A stretch of DNA of 64,000 nucleotides. It comes from Bremia lactucae. Taxonomy: Eukaryota; Oomycota; Peronosporomycetes; Peronosporales; Peronosporaceae. The DNA is taken from positions 10,837,474 through 10,901,473 of the forward strand of contig NC_090610.1 of NCBI RefSeq assembly GCF_004359215.1, read 5' to 3'. The position numbers were made by a program, and so were the translations under genes. Shown here piece by piece: positions 1-9,158 of this stretch. The notes under the pieces are model-generated. The model was not told the DNA's origin. It did no database searches and was given only the letters and a program-made list of their open reading frames with translations. Each line of letters starts with the position of its first letter. The stretch's first letter is position 1.

Positions 1-42
1 AAAAGGGCGTGTACATTTAGCAGTGGCCTTTATTTATTATAA

Positions 43-1320
43 ATGGAAACTGGCACTGTGGTGCTGGTGACTCATTCAGCAAGTGGTGGCTCATTTCGGG
101 CGCTTTTAGCGTGCTATTCCTCCACTTTTCCATTTAAACTAAGTTTTTGTAGCCTGGAACGTCCTTACGAAAAGCTGAAAGTCGCGTTGAATGGCCAAGC
201 GAGCTGGACGCTAGCCGCTGCCAAGTATGCCACCTTCTTGGTGGAGCCGGATGCTTCTGATGAGGTAAAAGGTGTCGAGCTTCTGGTTCATTTTAAGGCG
301 GTGGCTTACCAGAAGAAAATAAGTCGTACTAAGTCCATTGGATGGTACCTCGGCATGACTTCATCAGGACTTATTGGTGACGCCGGCAAAGGCAACGGTA
401 GTCTCTTCCGTATGGCAATTGTGTCGACACAAGCATCCTTTGTACTAGACGCCTCTCGGTCAGTGATGACTCGACACCCATTAATTCTGAGCGATTCACA
501 GCGACGATTGTTTATTCAAAACGGCTACTTACAGATTCGTGGTGTCGTTCCGATGCATCTAGTCAATACAGCGTTACGGACCATTAATCATAAGCTTGGT
601 GTTGCCAAAAACTTAAGCAATGGTGGAGCGGAAGGAGCAGTAAAACTGGCAGGCAACACGTCTAATAGCAAATCAATATTGGATCTTTTTTATCTTTCCG
701 ACGTCGGCAAATACGTAGAAGCTCTTGTCGGTGCTGGTCAAGTGGTGCCACCCGTAGGAGCTCAGATTGCGCTAAGATTCCCTGAAATTGGCGAGCCACA
801 GGAACCGCTGGGAACGGAATGGCATACCGATGGGATGCGGCAGGGCTGTATTCATCCGTTTACTTTGCTCGTGGGCATCGCTCTTTCGAACGTATCCGAG
901 CCTTTAAGCGGAAATTTGACAGTATTTCCTGGATCGCATAAACTCCTTCAAAATAGGTTCACTTCCGATGGTAAACTTAATGGTTATGATGACGAGTGCA
1001 TCAAGGCTGAGAGTATCTGGGGCGATGGTACACTACCAGACTTGGGTACACCTGTCCAGCTCCTAGCATCCCGCGGTGATTTAGTACTGGCACACCCTAA
1101 TCTTGCACATCGTGGTGGTCTCAATTTCTCTCCAGACATTCGCTACCAAGTTTACTTTCGGATTAAACACAAAAAGTTTAATGAGCTGCGAAACCGGTGT
1201 GTTACGAACCTTTGGGCAGATTTAAGGGGTCTCGGCATCGACAGTACAAATTCTATGAATGAAAACGATAAGGATTTATTATGTAGTGAACCATTGACAA
1301 ATAGACAAAGTTTGCAGTGA
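43..1320 (+). CDS. Phytanoyl-CoA dioxygenase-like (PhyH) Fe(II)/2-oxoglutarate oxygenase
   Basis: The 425-aa ORF carries a PhyH-type double-stranded beta-helix fold from about residue 150 to 375. The metal-binding facial triad is visible as EWHTDG (H261, D263) and LAHPNLAHRGG (H356), and R367 in IRYQVYFRI fits the 2-oxoglutarate-binding arginine. Members of this family hydroxylate small molecules or acyl-CoA thioesters using O2, Fe(II) and 2-oxoglutarate; the substrate cannot be told here. Residues 1-148 match nothing I recognise and have no clear targeting signal, so the true start may be M105, M124 or M142. An Inr-like GGCTCATTTC lies at 88-97, inside the ORF, which favours a downstream start. 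The stop codon is only 27 bp from the stop of the convergent homeobox gene. An identical copy lies at 41323-42600. Confidence 0.85.
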   Translation: METGTVVLVTHSASGGSFRALLACYSSTFPFKLSFCSLERPYEKLKVALNGQASWTLAAAKYATFLVEPDASDEVKGVELLVHFKAVAYQKKISRTKSIGWYLGMTSSGLIGDAGKGNGSLFRMAIVSTQASFVLDASRSVMTRHPLILSDSQRRLFIQNGYLQIRGVVPMHLVNTALRTINHKLGVAKNLSNGGAEGAVKLAGNTSNSKSILDLFYLSDVGKYVEALVGAGQVVPPVGAQIALRFPEIGEPQEPLGTEWHTDGMRQGCIHPFTLLVGIALSNVSEPLSGNLTVFPGSHKLLQNRFTSDGKLNGYDDECIKAESIWGDGTLPDLGTPVQLLASRGDLVLAHPNLAHRGGLNFSPDIRYQVYFRIKHKKFNELRNRCVTNLWADLRGLGIDSTNSMNENDKDLLCSEPLTNRQSLQ

Positions 1321-1347
1321 GCAATGAACTAATCACATACGTAAGAG

Positions 1348-3199
1348 CTACAAGCCCTCGGCCACCAAATTTAAGATGTGGTCTTTACACGCTACTCTTT
1401 TAGACTCATGCTTGACAGAGGCTGGCGAATGCTTGCGCTCAAATCCACTAAATGCTGCACTTTGGTACACCTTGGCCAATTGTACACTATCGTTTAGATA
1501 CATGTTTTCCACATTGTTGCTGCTTGCAACTGATTGACTTGGCGTCCGCGACAACGAAGCCTGTTTAGGCGCAGGTGGAGCAGAGATTCCATTTGTTGAC
1601 GCCAAAATATCCTGAAAAGTCATCTTTCGCCGCCGTGCATCCGCAAACTGACCCATGTCAAGCGTACGCGATCGACTGTCACGCGGTTGGCCCATTGTAG
1701 GGCCATTTGAGGTTACAGTTGGTGGCGAACGGCTCATCAGATTGCGACTAGACAGCGATGGCAATGCACTTCCCGCTGATTGCTGCTGGCTGCTACCTAC
1801 AGAGCTAATTGAAGTAGGATGGTTTAGGTAGGGGCTGGCAGTCATGGTCATAGAGCGCATTCGGGACACGCTACGACCTGGGTAACGCACAACAGAGGAG
1901 AAATTGGCATATCGGGTGTCGCTAAGCTTTTGACGGCTTGAAGGCGGAGGACCCATCAAGTTTCCAGCTGACGATATAGAGGTAGCCCGAGAAGGAAACA
2001 TTAGATTTCCACTGGCCGGTATGGATCGACGCTCGCCGTATGCAGGTAGGGGGGGAAAAGCCATTTTTGTTGCGACTAAAGCTTGCGGCAAATGCATAGA
2101 ATGACCACCCATCTGTTCGCGTAAACTTGTAATCCATCCGTCTACTTGTGATACATCAAGACCAGTATCCCTAGCAAGCTTCAATCGCTCGATGTCATTC
2201 AGGTAAGGAAAGTCGCGCCGCAGATTCGAGTTCACCCAATCCTGTAAGATCTTGTGTCCATGTGGTAAAAGACTATTGCGTGGCACCCTATTGTCGTTGC
2301 CAAGCTCCGACACGCGTTCGCGAATCCTTACGGCATCCAAATAATCATCCACATCAGTTCTAGCTGAAACCTCAGACATAGAACGCCCAGCTCGTGTTGG
2401 ATACAACGGAGCGTTAATTGGAGAAGCTTGCGGCCGAGCATACCTACTAAGCGCTGCTGTTCGAGGTGGCGCGCTAAGGCTTCCCGCATCAAATGAATGA
2501 CGCAAGACCGATCGTGGAGCGTAGCTGCTACCCGCAAACTGCTGATTGAGTCCAGCTCCAGGAAACTCGCGCACCGCCGTTTGGTCGAATTCCATCGCGG
2601 ACTGTATTTGTCGTGAATGCTCGCGTCGCATCATGGGCTTCCAGATACGTTTGCGGGCGTTAGTGAACCAATTTGTGAGCTGTTTCATGCTGATGCCCGT
2701 CTTCTTAAGCAACATTTGTTTATCCTAATGAAAAATTCACAAGATGTTAGAAAAACAGGCGTGGATTTACGCCCAGAAACAGAAGCCTATGCAACATCCT
2801 CTCGGCCTTTTTCATTACCTCGTCAGTGGGATATGGGTGCTTGACGTGTTCACGGGATAACATCCACCCCTTTAAAATAGCGACAGTATGAGGCGGCAGC
2901 TCACGACGCGATTTCTTAGAAGGCTGAAGTTGCTGGTCTTTGCATTCATCTGAGTAGTCATTTGCGTCCACGCTTACGCTGGCGTTAATGTCGTCAAAGA
3001 GGCTCAAGTGTTCTTTACGTTTCCGACTAGCAATGGAGGGTGACGTGGCTGGACTAATCGAGGATACTTCAGATATAGCAAGCTCAGCAGCTTCATTAGC
3101 GATGACGGAGGGGATTGTAGCTAAGGGAGGGGAAGTTGCGTTCGCATGTTCGCATGCGAACGCTTTAACTCGGTCGGCGCCCGGCTGGGCTGTCATCAT
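1348..3199 (-). CDS. TALE-class homeodomain transcription factor with a second degenerate homeodomain (two exons)
   Basis: Exon 1 runs 3199-2819 and exon 2 runs 2724-1348, separated by a 94-bp phase-0 intron (donor GAG|GTAATG, acceptor CATTAG|GAT). Splicing joins HPYPTDE to DKQMLLKK and rebuilds a TALE homeodomain: helix 1 LPPHTVAILKGWML, the three-residue-extension loop with HPYPT, and helix 3 QLTNWFTNARKRIW containing the WFxNxR DNA-contact motif. About 130 residues later (2274-2110) a second copy of the fold appears (PHGHKILQDW ... VSQVDGWITSLREQ) that has lost WFxNxR. The rest is low-complexity, Ser/Pro-rich and probably disordered. The ATG at 3199 (or 3196) gives about 585 aa. The frame is open further upstream to a TTG at 3286, so an upstream exon is possible. 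Expected role: nuclear DNA-binding regulator. Confidence 0.85.
2725..2818 (-). other. Spliceosomal intron of the homeobox gene (94 bp, phase 0)
   Basis: Read on the minus strand, the intron starts GTAATG after codon GAG and ends TTTTTCATTAG before codon GAT. Its removal restores a continuous TALE homeodomain, which is strong internal evidence. Without splicing, the upstream frame ends at a stop near 2747. Confidence 0.88.
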
Positions 3200-3286
3200 A
3201 TTGGGATGGGAACACAAGGAAGTCGGTTGCACAGATATTGCGCGCAATTGCTTTATTGGCTTCGCTACTTCGCTTCGGGTACGCAA

Positions 3287-3736
3287 AATAAGAACGTTTT
3301 GGCGCTAGGCTCAACTACGATAGGGCTGACTACTGATGACCGAAGAATTGCCCTTGTGCAGTCGAATAGATTTTTCACAGACCTAACCCTGGTCAGAAAC
3401 ATTATGAACTACTGTAATCTAATTCTTCATACATAGCATGCAATTATTGTCTGAACCGCCACTCCTATTTAGTGCAAGAGAAATTTTATTGTATGCCCCT
3501 CTAAATTTACCCTCTTAGCTTTTGTAACGGAATGCGTGGTCTACATAACATTTGTTGTGTAGGCGCAGCGCTTCGTATTTAGTTTGATTGCACATAAACT
3601 AAATACCACTTACTCTTTTAATCTTTGATAACCGTGTTCGTTGTTTGCTTCCCTGTGTTGTCTCTGTTACAAGGAAGAGATTGTGATCAGCTGCAAATCC
3701 ACACACACCGTTCAGATGCTCTTGACAGCAACAGGA
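3287..3736. other. Intergenic: 5' flank of the homeobox gene, no gene seen
   Basis: I see no convincing gene here. The stretch should contain the promoter and 5' UTR of the minus-strand homeobox gene. It ends where an LTR begins, so less than 0.5 kb separates the host gene from the first retroelement. Confidence 0.5.
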
Positions 3737-4273
3737 CGTAACACCTCACACTGATTACAGTGCAGGTGAGGTTTAACGGAGTGTCCCTATAATTTCTTAG
3801 AAGAGGGTTAACAAATATTATTTCCTATGAGAGGAAATAAATAAAGAAGTACGAAATTATTATCTTTATTAATTTTGACTTATAAAGTTCTAATATTACC
3901 AATTTGGTAATATTGATACAATAAGACATTAGCTCTACTGATTAAGTTACTTTAAGTCTAAATCAACCTCGCCAATCGTTATAAGAAACGATTGTGCGGT
4001 GCGCAAGGAGGCGCCATACTTATAGACTTTAATATTAAAAGTTCAGTAGTAGATAGAAGATCGTTACGTAGGAAACTAAACAAAGAATTATACAGTTTTA
4101 CTTTGTTTTATTCTAAAGCCTTAGTCTAGGCATTTAAGCTAAAGACCCTTAGCCTCATAGAAACCTTCATCTGTACCTTTGTGTCCGTGTAGTTTTGAGG
4201 CACCTCACCTACGCTGTAATCAGTGTAAGGTTAACTAGTACTGATCAGTACTAGTGAAAGGTGCCCCGTTACA
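3737..4273 (+). mobile_element. LTR of a family A relative (A2 subtype), about 537 bp
   Basis: The 3' end (GGTGCCCCGTTACA) matches family A LTR ends and is followed directly by a primer-binding-site-like CCTGGTAACACC and a gag start. The 5' end is degenerate (CGTAACACCTCAC). About 25 bp near the start and about 25 bp near the end are inverted copies of each other (TGATTACAGTGCAGGTGAGG against its counterpart at 4204-4230). A perfect 22-bp palindrome, ACTAGTACTG followed by its complement, lies at 4234-4255. Confidence 0.75.
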
Positions 4274-4483
4274 CCTGGTAACACCTCGTAGTCAGTTCAA
4301 CAACCTAGCACGTTCCATCCAACATGGACATGTTGAATAAAGAAGAAGGGAGCTCTCCAGCCCCTCAAGAAGGTTATCACGCAATGCGTGAAAGGTTTAT
4401 TGAGTGACCTTGAATCGGGAGCGATCGAACGAATGAGTTCGGTCGTAGGCGGGTCAGCAGTTGGGTCACGTGTGACCCCTTTA
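4274..4483 (+). pseudogene. gag 5' fragment (family A2) with primer-binding site
   Basis: TGGTAACACC begins two bases after the LTR. An ATG at 4324 opens with MDML, like the other family A gag starts (7197, 19768). Stops follow within about 30 codons, and homology is broken at about 4483 by an inverted gag fragment. Confidence 0.65.
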
Positions 4484-5360
4484 CAGTGGGGCACTACACT
4501 CATAGGCGTAGTGGTCCGTCTTTTGAGAATGATTACATTTTTGTAACCGTTTGTAACTTCAAGAGCGAGGTTTCTCGCTCTCTACATACGAGAGATCCAT
4601 AGGTTCTGGACCTCCGTTTTCTTATCGTCTGGGTAGACGATATACACCCGAGTGGACGAAAGCCTGTCTCAGGATTAAGTCCCCCTGTTCCGCTACACAA
4701 ATTGCTTGGCTGAGCGACTTTAATTTTAGCTGGAACAGGGGGGGGGGCTTTATAGGTTCGTCTGGAAGACCTTTGATAAACACAGTTACCTGTGTTTGTT
4801 CATCAATTGAATAACAAACGATACAACTGACCAGGTATAGTGTATGTTGGGCATAAGCATGAATGTCACGCTTGCCCTGCCTTTATCCAGGTGCTCGGCT
4901 CGAGCCCTGAATTCGGCACGTGGTGGCTCAAATGTTTGTCTGAGCCGGGTTTTAAGACCTCATACGACTCAAAGACTATGGTCGTAAAGCTTGAGCCCCA
5001 AGGCCCCATATTTGGCACGTCCCGCTAAGTTAGACATGCCAAATTTCACTTTTGTCGTATCATAACTGATACAACGAGCTTCGATGGCATCGACTAATTC
5101 GACAAACCATCTCTAAAGGGAGTCGCCTTCGACTGCCTTAAACTTAGAGATTTCTATCTCTAAGCTTTCGGGTCGACGCGAAGCGTCATTAGCAGCATGT
5201 AAATGCTGCTGGCTCAACAGTTCCATCTGTAGATCACCTTGTTCACTCAACACCTCTGCGTGTTGAGAGCCTTGCTGGTAAAGCAAGGCTACTTCTCTTA
5301 GGCCCCGTCGAGTTCGTGTTGAATGAACTCGGCTATGGCCGCATGCTGTTCATCTGTGTG
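4484..5360 (-). pseudogene. Inverted gag fragment (family A)
   Basis: The minus strand matches the gag at 7197-9108. The degenerate zinc knuckle (ending HYAYECSAP) is at about 4480-4540 and the N-terminal part lies near 5350. Several frameshifts and stops are present. The fragment sits head-to-head with the plus-strand gag start beside it, so two copies have been rearranged together here. Confidence 0.65.
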
Positions 5361-5384
5361 CATAGTGAACAGCATAGCGTGGTG

Positions 5385-5648
5385 TACTGGTACACTAAGG
5401 ATATTTTGACTATGTCATATAGTCGGGATGTGTATCAGTACATCAGTAAATATAGCTGGGTTATCGTAACGATCCAGATAGGTACCAATGACACGTGTCG
5501 ACACCTCAAGTACGGAGTATTGATAATTAGTAATACTAAATTTAGTAGCATTTAGTAGCCTGATTTATTATTGTAGTTAGACTGGTAAAAGATCTCAATA
5601 GATAACAGTCTAGAACTTCCTCTGTAAGTTGCTGTGTGACCCTGTCAC
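5385..5648 (+). mobile_element. LTR-B fragment (family B type)
   Basis: It aligns with the reverse complement of the full LTR-B at 52260-52649, sharing for example TAGTCGGGATGTGTATCA, GACACGTGTCG and the terminal TGTGTGACCCTGTCACA. The first ~120 bp of the LTR are missing. No primer-binding site follows; the sequence continues into family A gag/protease. Confidence 0.65.
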
Positions 5649-5649
5649 A

Positions 5650-6762
5650 CCCACGGCCAGTGCCTGAAAACACTGAGCGAAAAGACCACGCGGATCCGAC
5701 GTTGTTGCAAAATCGCAACGGCGAGGCGGATCGTCAAAAACGGTCGGGGCCAGTAGGTGCGGAGCGCCCTGCTGATCCAGCAACGTCAAAAGAATTTTGC
5801 AGGCCTTTTGACGAAAGTTGCTCCTCACACACAAACATTGTGTGTAACTGCCCCAGGGGATGAGGTTAACCTCATCACCCTGAAAATAAAAGTGTCAAAT
5901 AAATTGCCACTTTAAATCCCTAGTCGATTGTGGGCGTCGAATTTTATTCGACGCCAATCGCTAGAAGATTCCAGACTCGAATTCATTGAGCGCGATATAT
6001 TTCTAACAAGGATGACAGTGCGCCTAGCAACAGGCGCATATCTAACAGTAAAGAAACGTGTAGTTGGTATCCAGTCCTCGTTAAAGGGTAAACAGTACGA
6101 TGGTGATTTCATCATACTAGATTTGGATGACAATTTGATGTCATCCTTGGATTACATGGCTTAGAAAGTACCAGCCATGTATAAATTGGCAGCATCAAGC
6201 CGTGACGATGCCTGTCTCTTGTTCATCAGAAGGCAAACTGATGAACGTCTTAGAGTGTCAACAAGCGTGTGGATGTCCTACGTGTGAGTGCGATGACCTC
6301 ACTTGTACTTCAGTCATCAACATGACTGCACAAGACCTCAGGGTGAAATGTGTCCTCGAGGAGAAGACTCGGATTGATCACTTTCGTCCCAATCCTGGGA
6401 GTCTTTGAAGCCAAACCCAACAGAAATAATAGAATTTAAGGATGTCTTCCTTGAATCAGTACCGTGCGAGTTGCCTAAGGATAAAGACAATCGACATGAA
6501 ATCGACCTAATCCCAGGTTCGAAATACTGTGTCATGAAGCAATTGCCATTGACTCGTGGAAAATCGACAAATTCTTTGCCGATCTCTTGTACTTACCCAT
6601 ATAGCTTTTTAACCTTTTGTGTGAAGTAAAGCAACAGGACGATGGTGGGTTGTGTATGCATCCAATAAATTGGACGCTGCAATGGTACCGGCGCAAACGC
6701 CGATACCACGAAAAGACGGAATTATTGGCGGTACGTCAAAGAGTACTATATTTTTATCAATG
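5650..6762 (+). pseudogene. Family A gag 3' end, protease, linker and start of RT (degenerate)
   Basis: The gag tail, an aspartic-protease segment (a DCG active-site remnant near 5925; VRLATGAYLTV around 6020), the Cys-rich linker (ACGCPTCECDDLTC) and the RT entry (LPKDKDNRHEIDLIPGSKYC, then KLDAAMVPAQTPIPRKD) follow in normal order, with many frameshifts and deletions. It breaks off in the RT at about 6762, where an LTR-A interior begins. Confidence 0.7.
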
Positions 6763-7146
6763 GTAGATAATATTTGGAGGATATCACTTTATGTAGTAAT
6801 GTTCAGAATTATTATCCATAAAAAGTATAGACCATTATATCTATTTATTCCGGAGACTAATGAGCTGTAGAGATAAACAACGAGAGATACAGATAAGATA
6901 AAGATAAGAATTCAATTACATGTTAAGTATTAGATTATAATTAAGTTAGCATTTTAAAGATAAAAAGAGAGACACTTAATTATATTAATACAGTTTTCAT
7001 TTTACCCTCTTTAAGCTAGTTACCTTAAAGAGAAGTCTTCCTCTGCACGTACTAGTGTACATGAAATAACGTAAGGCACCACTCGCACTGAAGCAGTGCG
7101 AAGTGGACTTGTACTGAAGCAGTACAAGTCGTAGTGCCCCGTTACA
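6763..7146 (+). mobile_element. LTR-A, 5'-truncated
   Basis: It starts inside the LTR (GGTAGATAATATTTGGAGGA) and ends TAGTGCCCCGTTACA. Near the 3' end are two adjacent perfect hairpins with the same AAG loop: CGCACTG-AAG-CAGTGCG (7084-7100) and CTTGTACTG-AAG-CAGTACAAG (7108-7128). It acts as the 5' LTR of the gag that follows. Confidence 0.85.
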
Positions 7147-7161
7147 CCTGGTAGCACTTTG
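7147..7161 (+). other. Primer-binding site of the family A element
   Basis: The LTR end is followed by CC and then TGGTAGCACTTTG. TGG is complementary to a tRNA CCA tail. The same TGGTAGCACTT occurs beside the family C 5' LTR (48250-48264, minus strand). The tRNA is not identified; the first eight bases would fit an initiator-Met acceptor end, which is inference. Confidence 0.6.
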
Positions 7162-7196
7162 TAGTCCGTCCAAGGACCACATTTCCCACATCTAAC

Positions 7197-9108
7197 ATGG
7201 ACATGTTAGATGATAGTGGGAATACGCATCACGTTTCCCGTGAAAGCTACTCCTTTTTAAGTGATATTGAAAGGAGTGCGGTCGAACGAATGTGTTCGAC
7301 CGTAAAAAAAGAATGCAATCTTGGCAATGCTGTCCAATTTGGACAGAGATGCCCTCCATTCAGCAATCGCCATAATCATTCAACATGAACTTGACGAGAT
7401 GAAGGAAAAAGTAGCCTTGCTGAATCAGCAAGGCTCTCAACAGGCGGAACTGTTGAGATTACAACAGGTACAGACCCCTGTACCTGGGATGACGCAAACG
7501 CGTCGTCCCGAAACTCTGAAGATTGACATCTCAAAATATAGGGGAGTCGAAGAAGACTCCCTTTTGAGATGGTTTGTCGAATTAGACGATGCCATAAGGG
7601 CACGTCACATTATCGACGAGCAAATGCAAATCGCATTCGCTCAATCAAATCTGGCAGGTCGTGCCAAAACTTGGGCATTGGGCCTTAAGTTACGCGACCC
7701 ATATGTTTTTGGGTCGCTNNNNNNNNNNNNNNNNNNNNNNNNNNNNNNNNNNNNNNNNNNNNNNNNNNNNNNNNNNNNNNNNNNNNNNNNNNNNNNNNNN
7801 NNNNNNNNNNNNNNNNNNNNNNNNNNNNNNNNNNNNNNNNNNNNNNNNNNNNNNNNNNNNNNNNNNNNNNNNNNNNNNNNNNNNNNNNNNNNNNNNNNNN
7901 NNNNNNNNNNNNNNNNNNNNNNNNNNNNNNNNNNNNNNNNNNNNNNNNNNNNNNNNNNNNNNNNNNNNNNNNNNNNNNNNNNNNNNNNNNNNNNNNNNNN
8001 NNNNNNNNNNNNNNNNNNNNNNNNNNNNNNNNNNNNNNNNNNNNNNNNNNNNNNNNNNNNNNNNNNNNNNNNNNNNNNNNNNNNNNNNNNNNNNNNNNNN
8101 NNNNNNNNNNNNNNNNNNNNNNNNNNNNNNNNNNNNNNNNNNNNNNNNNNNNNNNNNNNNNNNNNNNNNNNNNNNNNNNNNNNNNNNNNNNNNNNNNNNN
8201 NNNNNNNNNNNNNNNNNNNNNNNNNNNNNNNNNNNNNNNNNNNNNNNNNNNNNNNNNNNNNNNNNNNNNNNNNNNNNNNNNNNNNNNNNNNNNNNNNNNN
8301 NNNNNNNNNNNNNNNNNNNNNNNNNNNNNNNNNNNNNNNNNNNNNNNNNNNNNNNNNNNNNNNNNNNNNNNNNNNNNNNNNNNNNNNNNNNNNNNNNNNN
8401 NNNNNNNNNNNNNNNNNNNNNNNNNNNNNNNNNNNNNNNNNNNNNNNNNNNNNNNNNNNNNNNNNNNNNNNNNNNNNNNNNNNNNNNNNNNNNTTTGGGT
8501 CGCTAGAGGTTTTTAAAACCCGACTCAAACAGACGTTTGAGCCACCAAGGGCTGAGTTCAGAGCTCGTTCAGAGCTTCTGAAACTTAAGCAAGGCAAGCG
8601 TGATGTGCACGCATATGCCCAGCACATACGACTCTTAGCGAGTTGTATTACCAATAACCCAGTCCATGAACACACGTTGATTACGGTGTTCATGCAAGGT
8701 CTTACGGATGGTCCCGTAAAGACCCACCTGTTCCGCTTGGAACTGGATACGCTTGAAGAAGCAATATCCGTAGCGGAACAGGAGGACTTTAGCTTGAGAC
8801 AGGCTCAAGCAAGTTCGTCATCATATCGTCCACCTAGACGACACGAACTAGGAGGTCCAGAACCCATGGACCTTTCCTATGTCGAAAGCGAGAAACCTCG
8901 CTTTTCGAATAATAAGCGATCGCAGAAATGCCATCGCTGCCAAAAATTGGGACATTACGCTCATGAGTGTAGTGCCCCACGTCCAGCACCAAAAGGTACT
9001 GAACGTAATTTTGGATCGTATGCCAAAAAGGGCAACGGTCGCGGATCCGACGTTGTTGCGAAATCGCAACAGCGAGGCGGACCGCCAAAAAATGGACGGG
9101 GTCAGTAG
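7197..9108 (+). pseudogene. gag polyprotein, family A (one frameshift, contains an N gap)
   Basis: The ATG at 7197 opens MDMLDDSGNTHHVSRESYSF. A frameshift near 7310-7330 moves the frame into the ORF ending at 9108. It shows a retrotransposon capsid-like helical region (LLRWFVELDDAI; YAQHIRLLASCI) and a CCHC knuckle, CHRCQKLGHYAHEC, at about 8930-8971, followed by a basic Gly-rich tail. Gag forms the cytoplasmic particle that packages the element RNA. A run of N (7719-8493) interrupts it; removing it together with an 11-bp overlap leaves the frame intact, giving roughly 333 aa for the main ORF. Confidence 0.8.
7719..8493. other. Assembly gap (775 N), probably spurious
   Basis: TTTGGGTCGCT occurs immediately left (7708-7718) and right (8494-8504) of the gap. 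The homologous gag at 52170-52215 reads straight through this point with no insert. Deleting 786 bp (gap plus one copy of the overlap) is a multiple of three. Confidence 0.8.
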
Positions 9109-9158
9109 GGGCGCAACGCCCTACTGATCCAGCAACCTCAAGAGAATTTGCAAATCTC

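Noticed and set aside
3141..3165. GTTCGCATGTTCGCATGCGAAC palindromic stretch as an operator
   Set aside because: Lies in exon 1 coding sequence of the homeobox gene (minus strand), so codon content explains it adequately.
7641..8693. Long frames through the 775-N gap in other reading frames
   Set aside because: They consist mostly of N and overlap the better supported gag.
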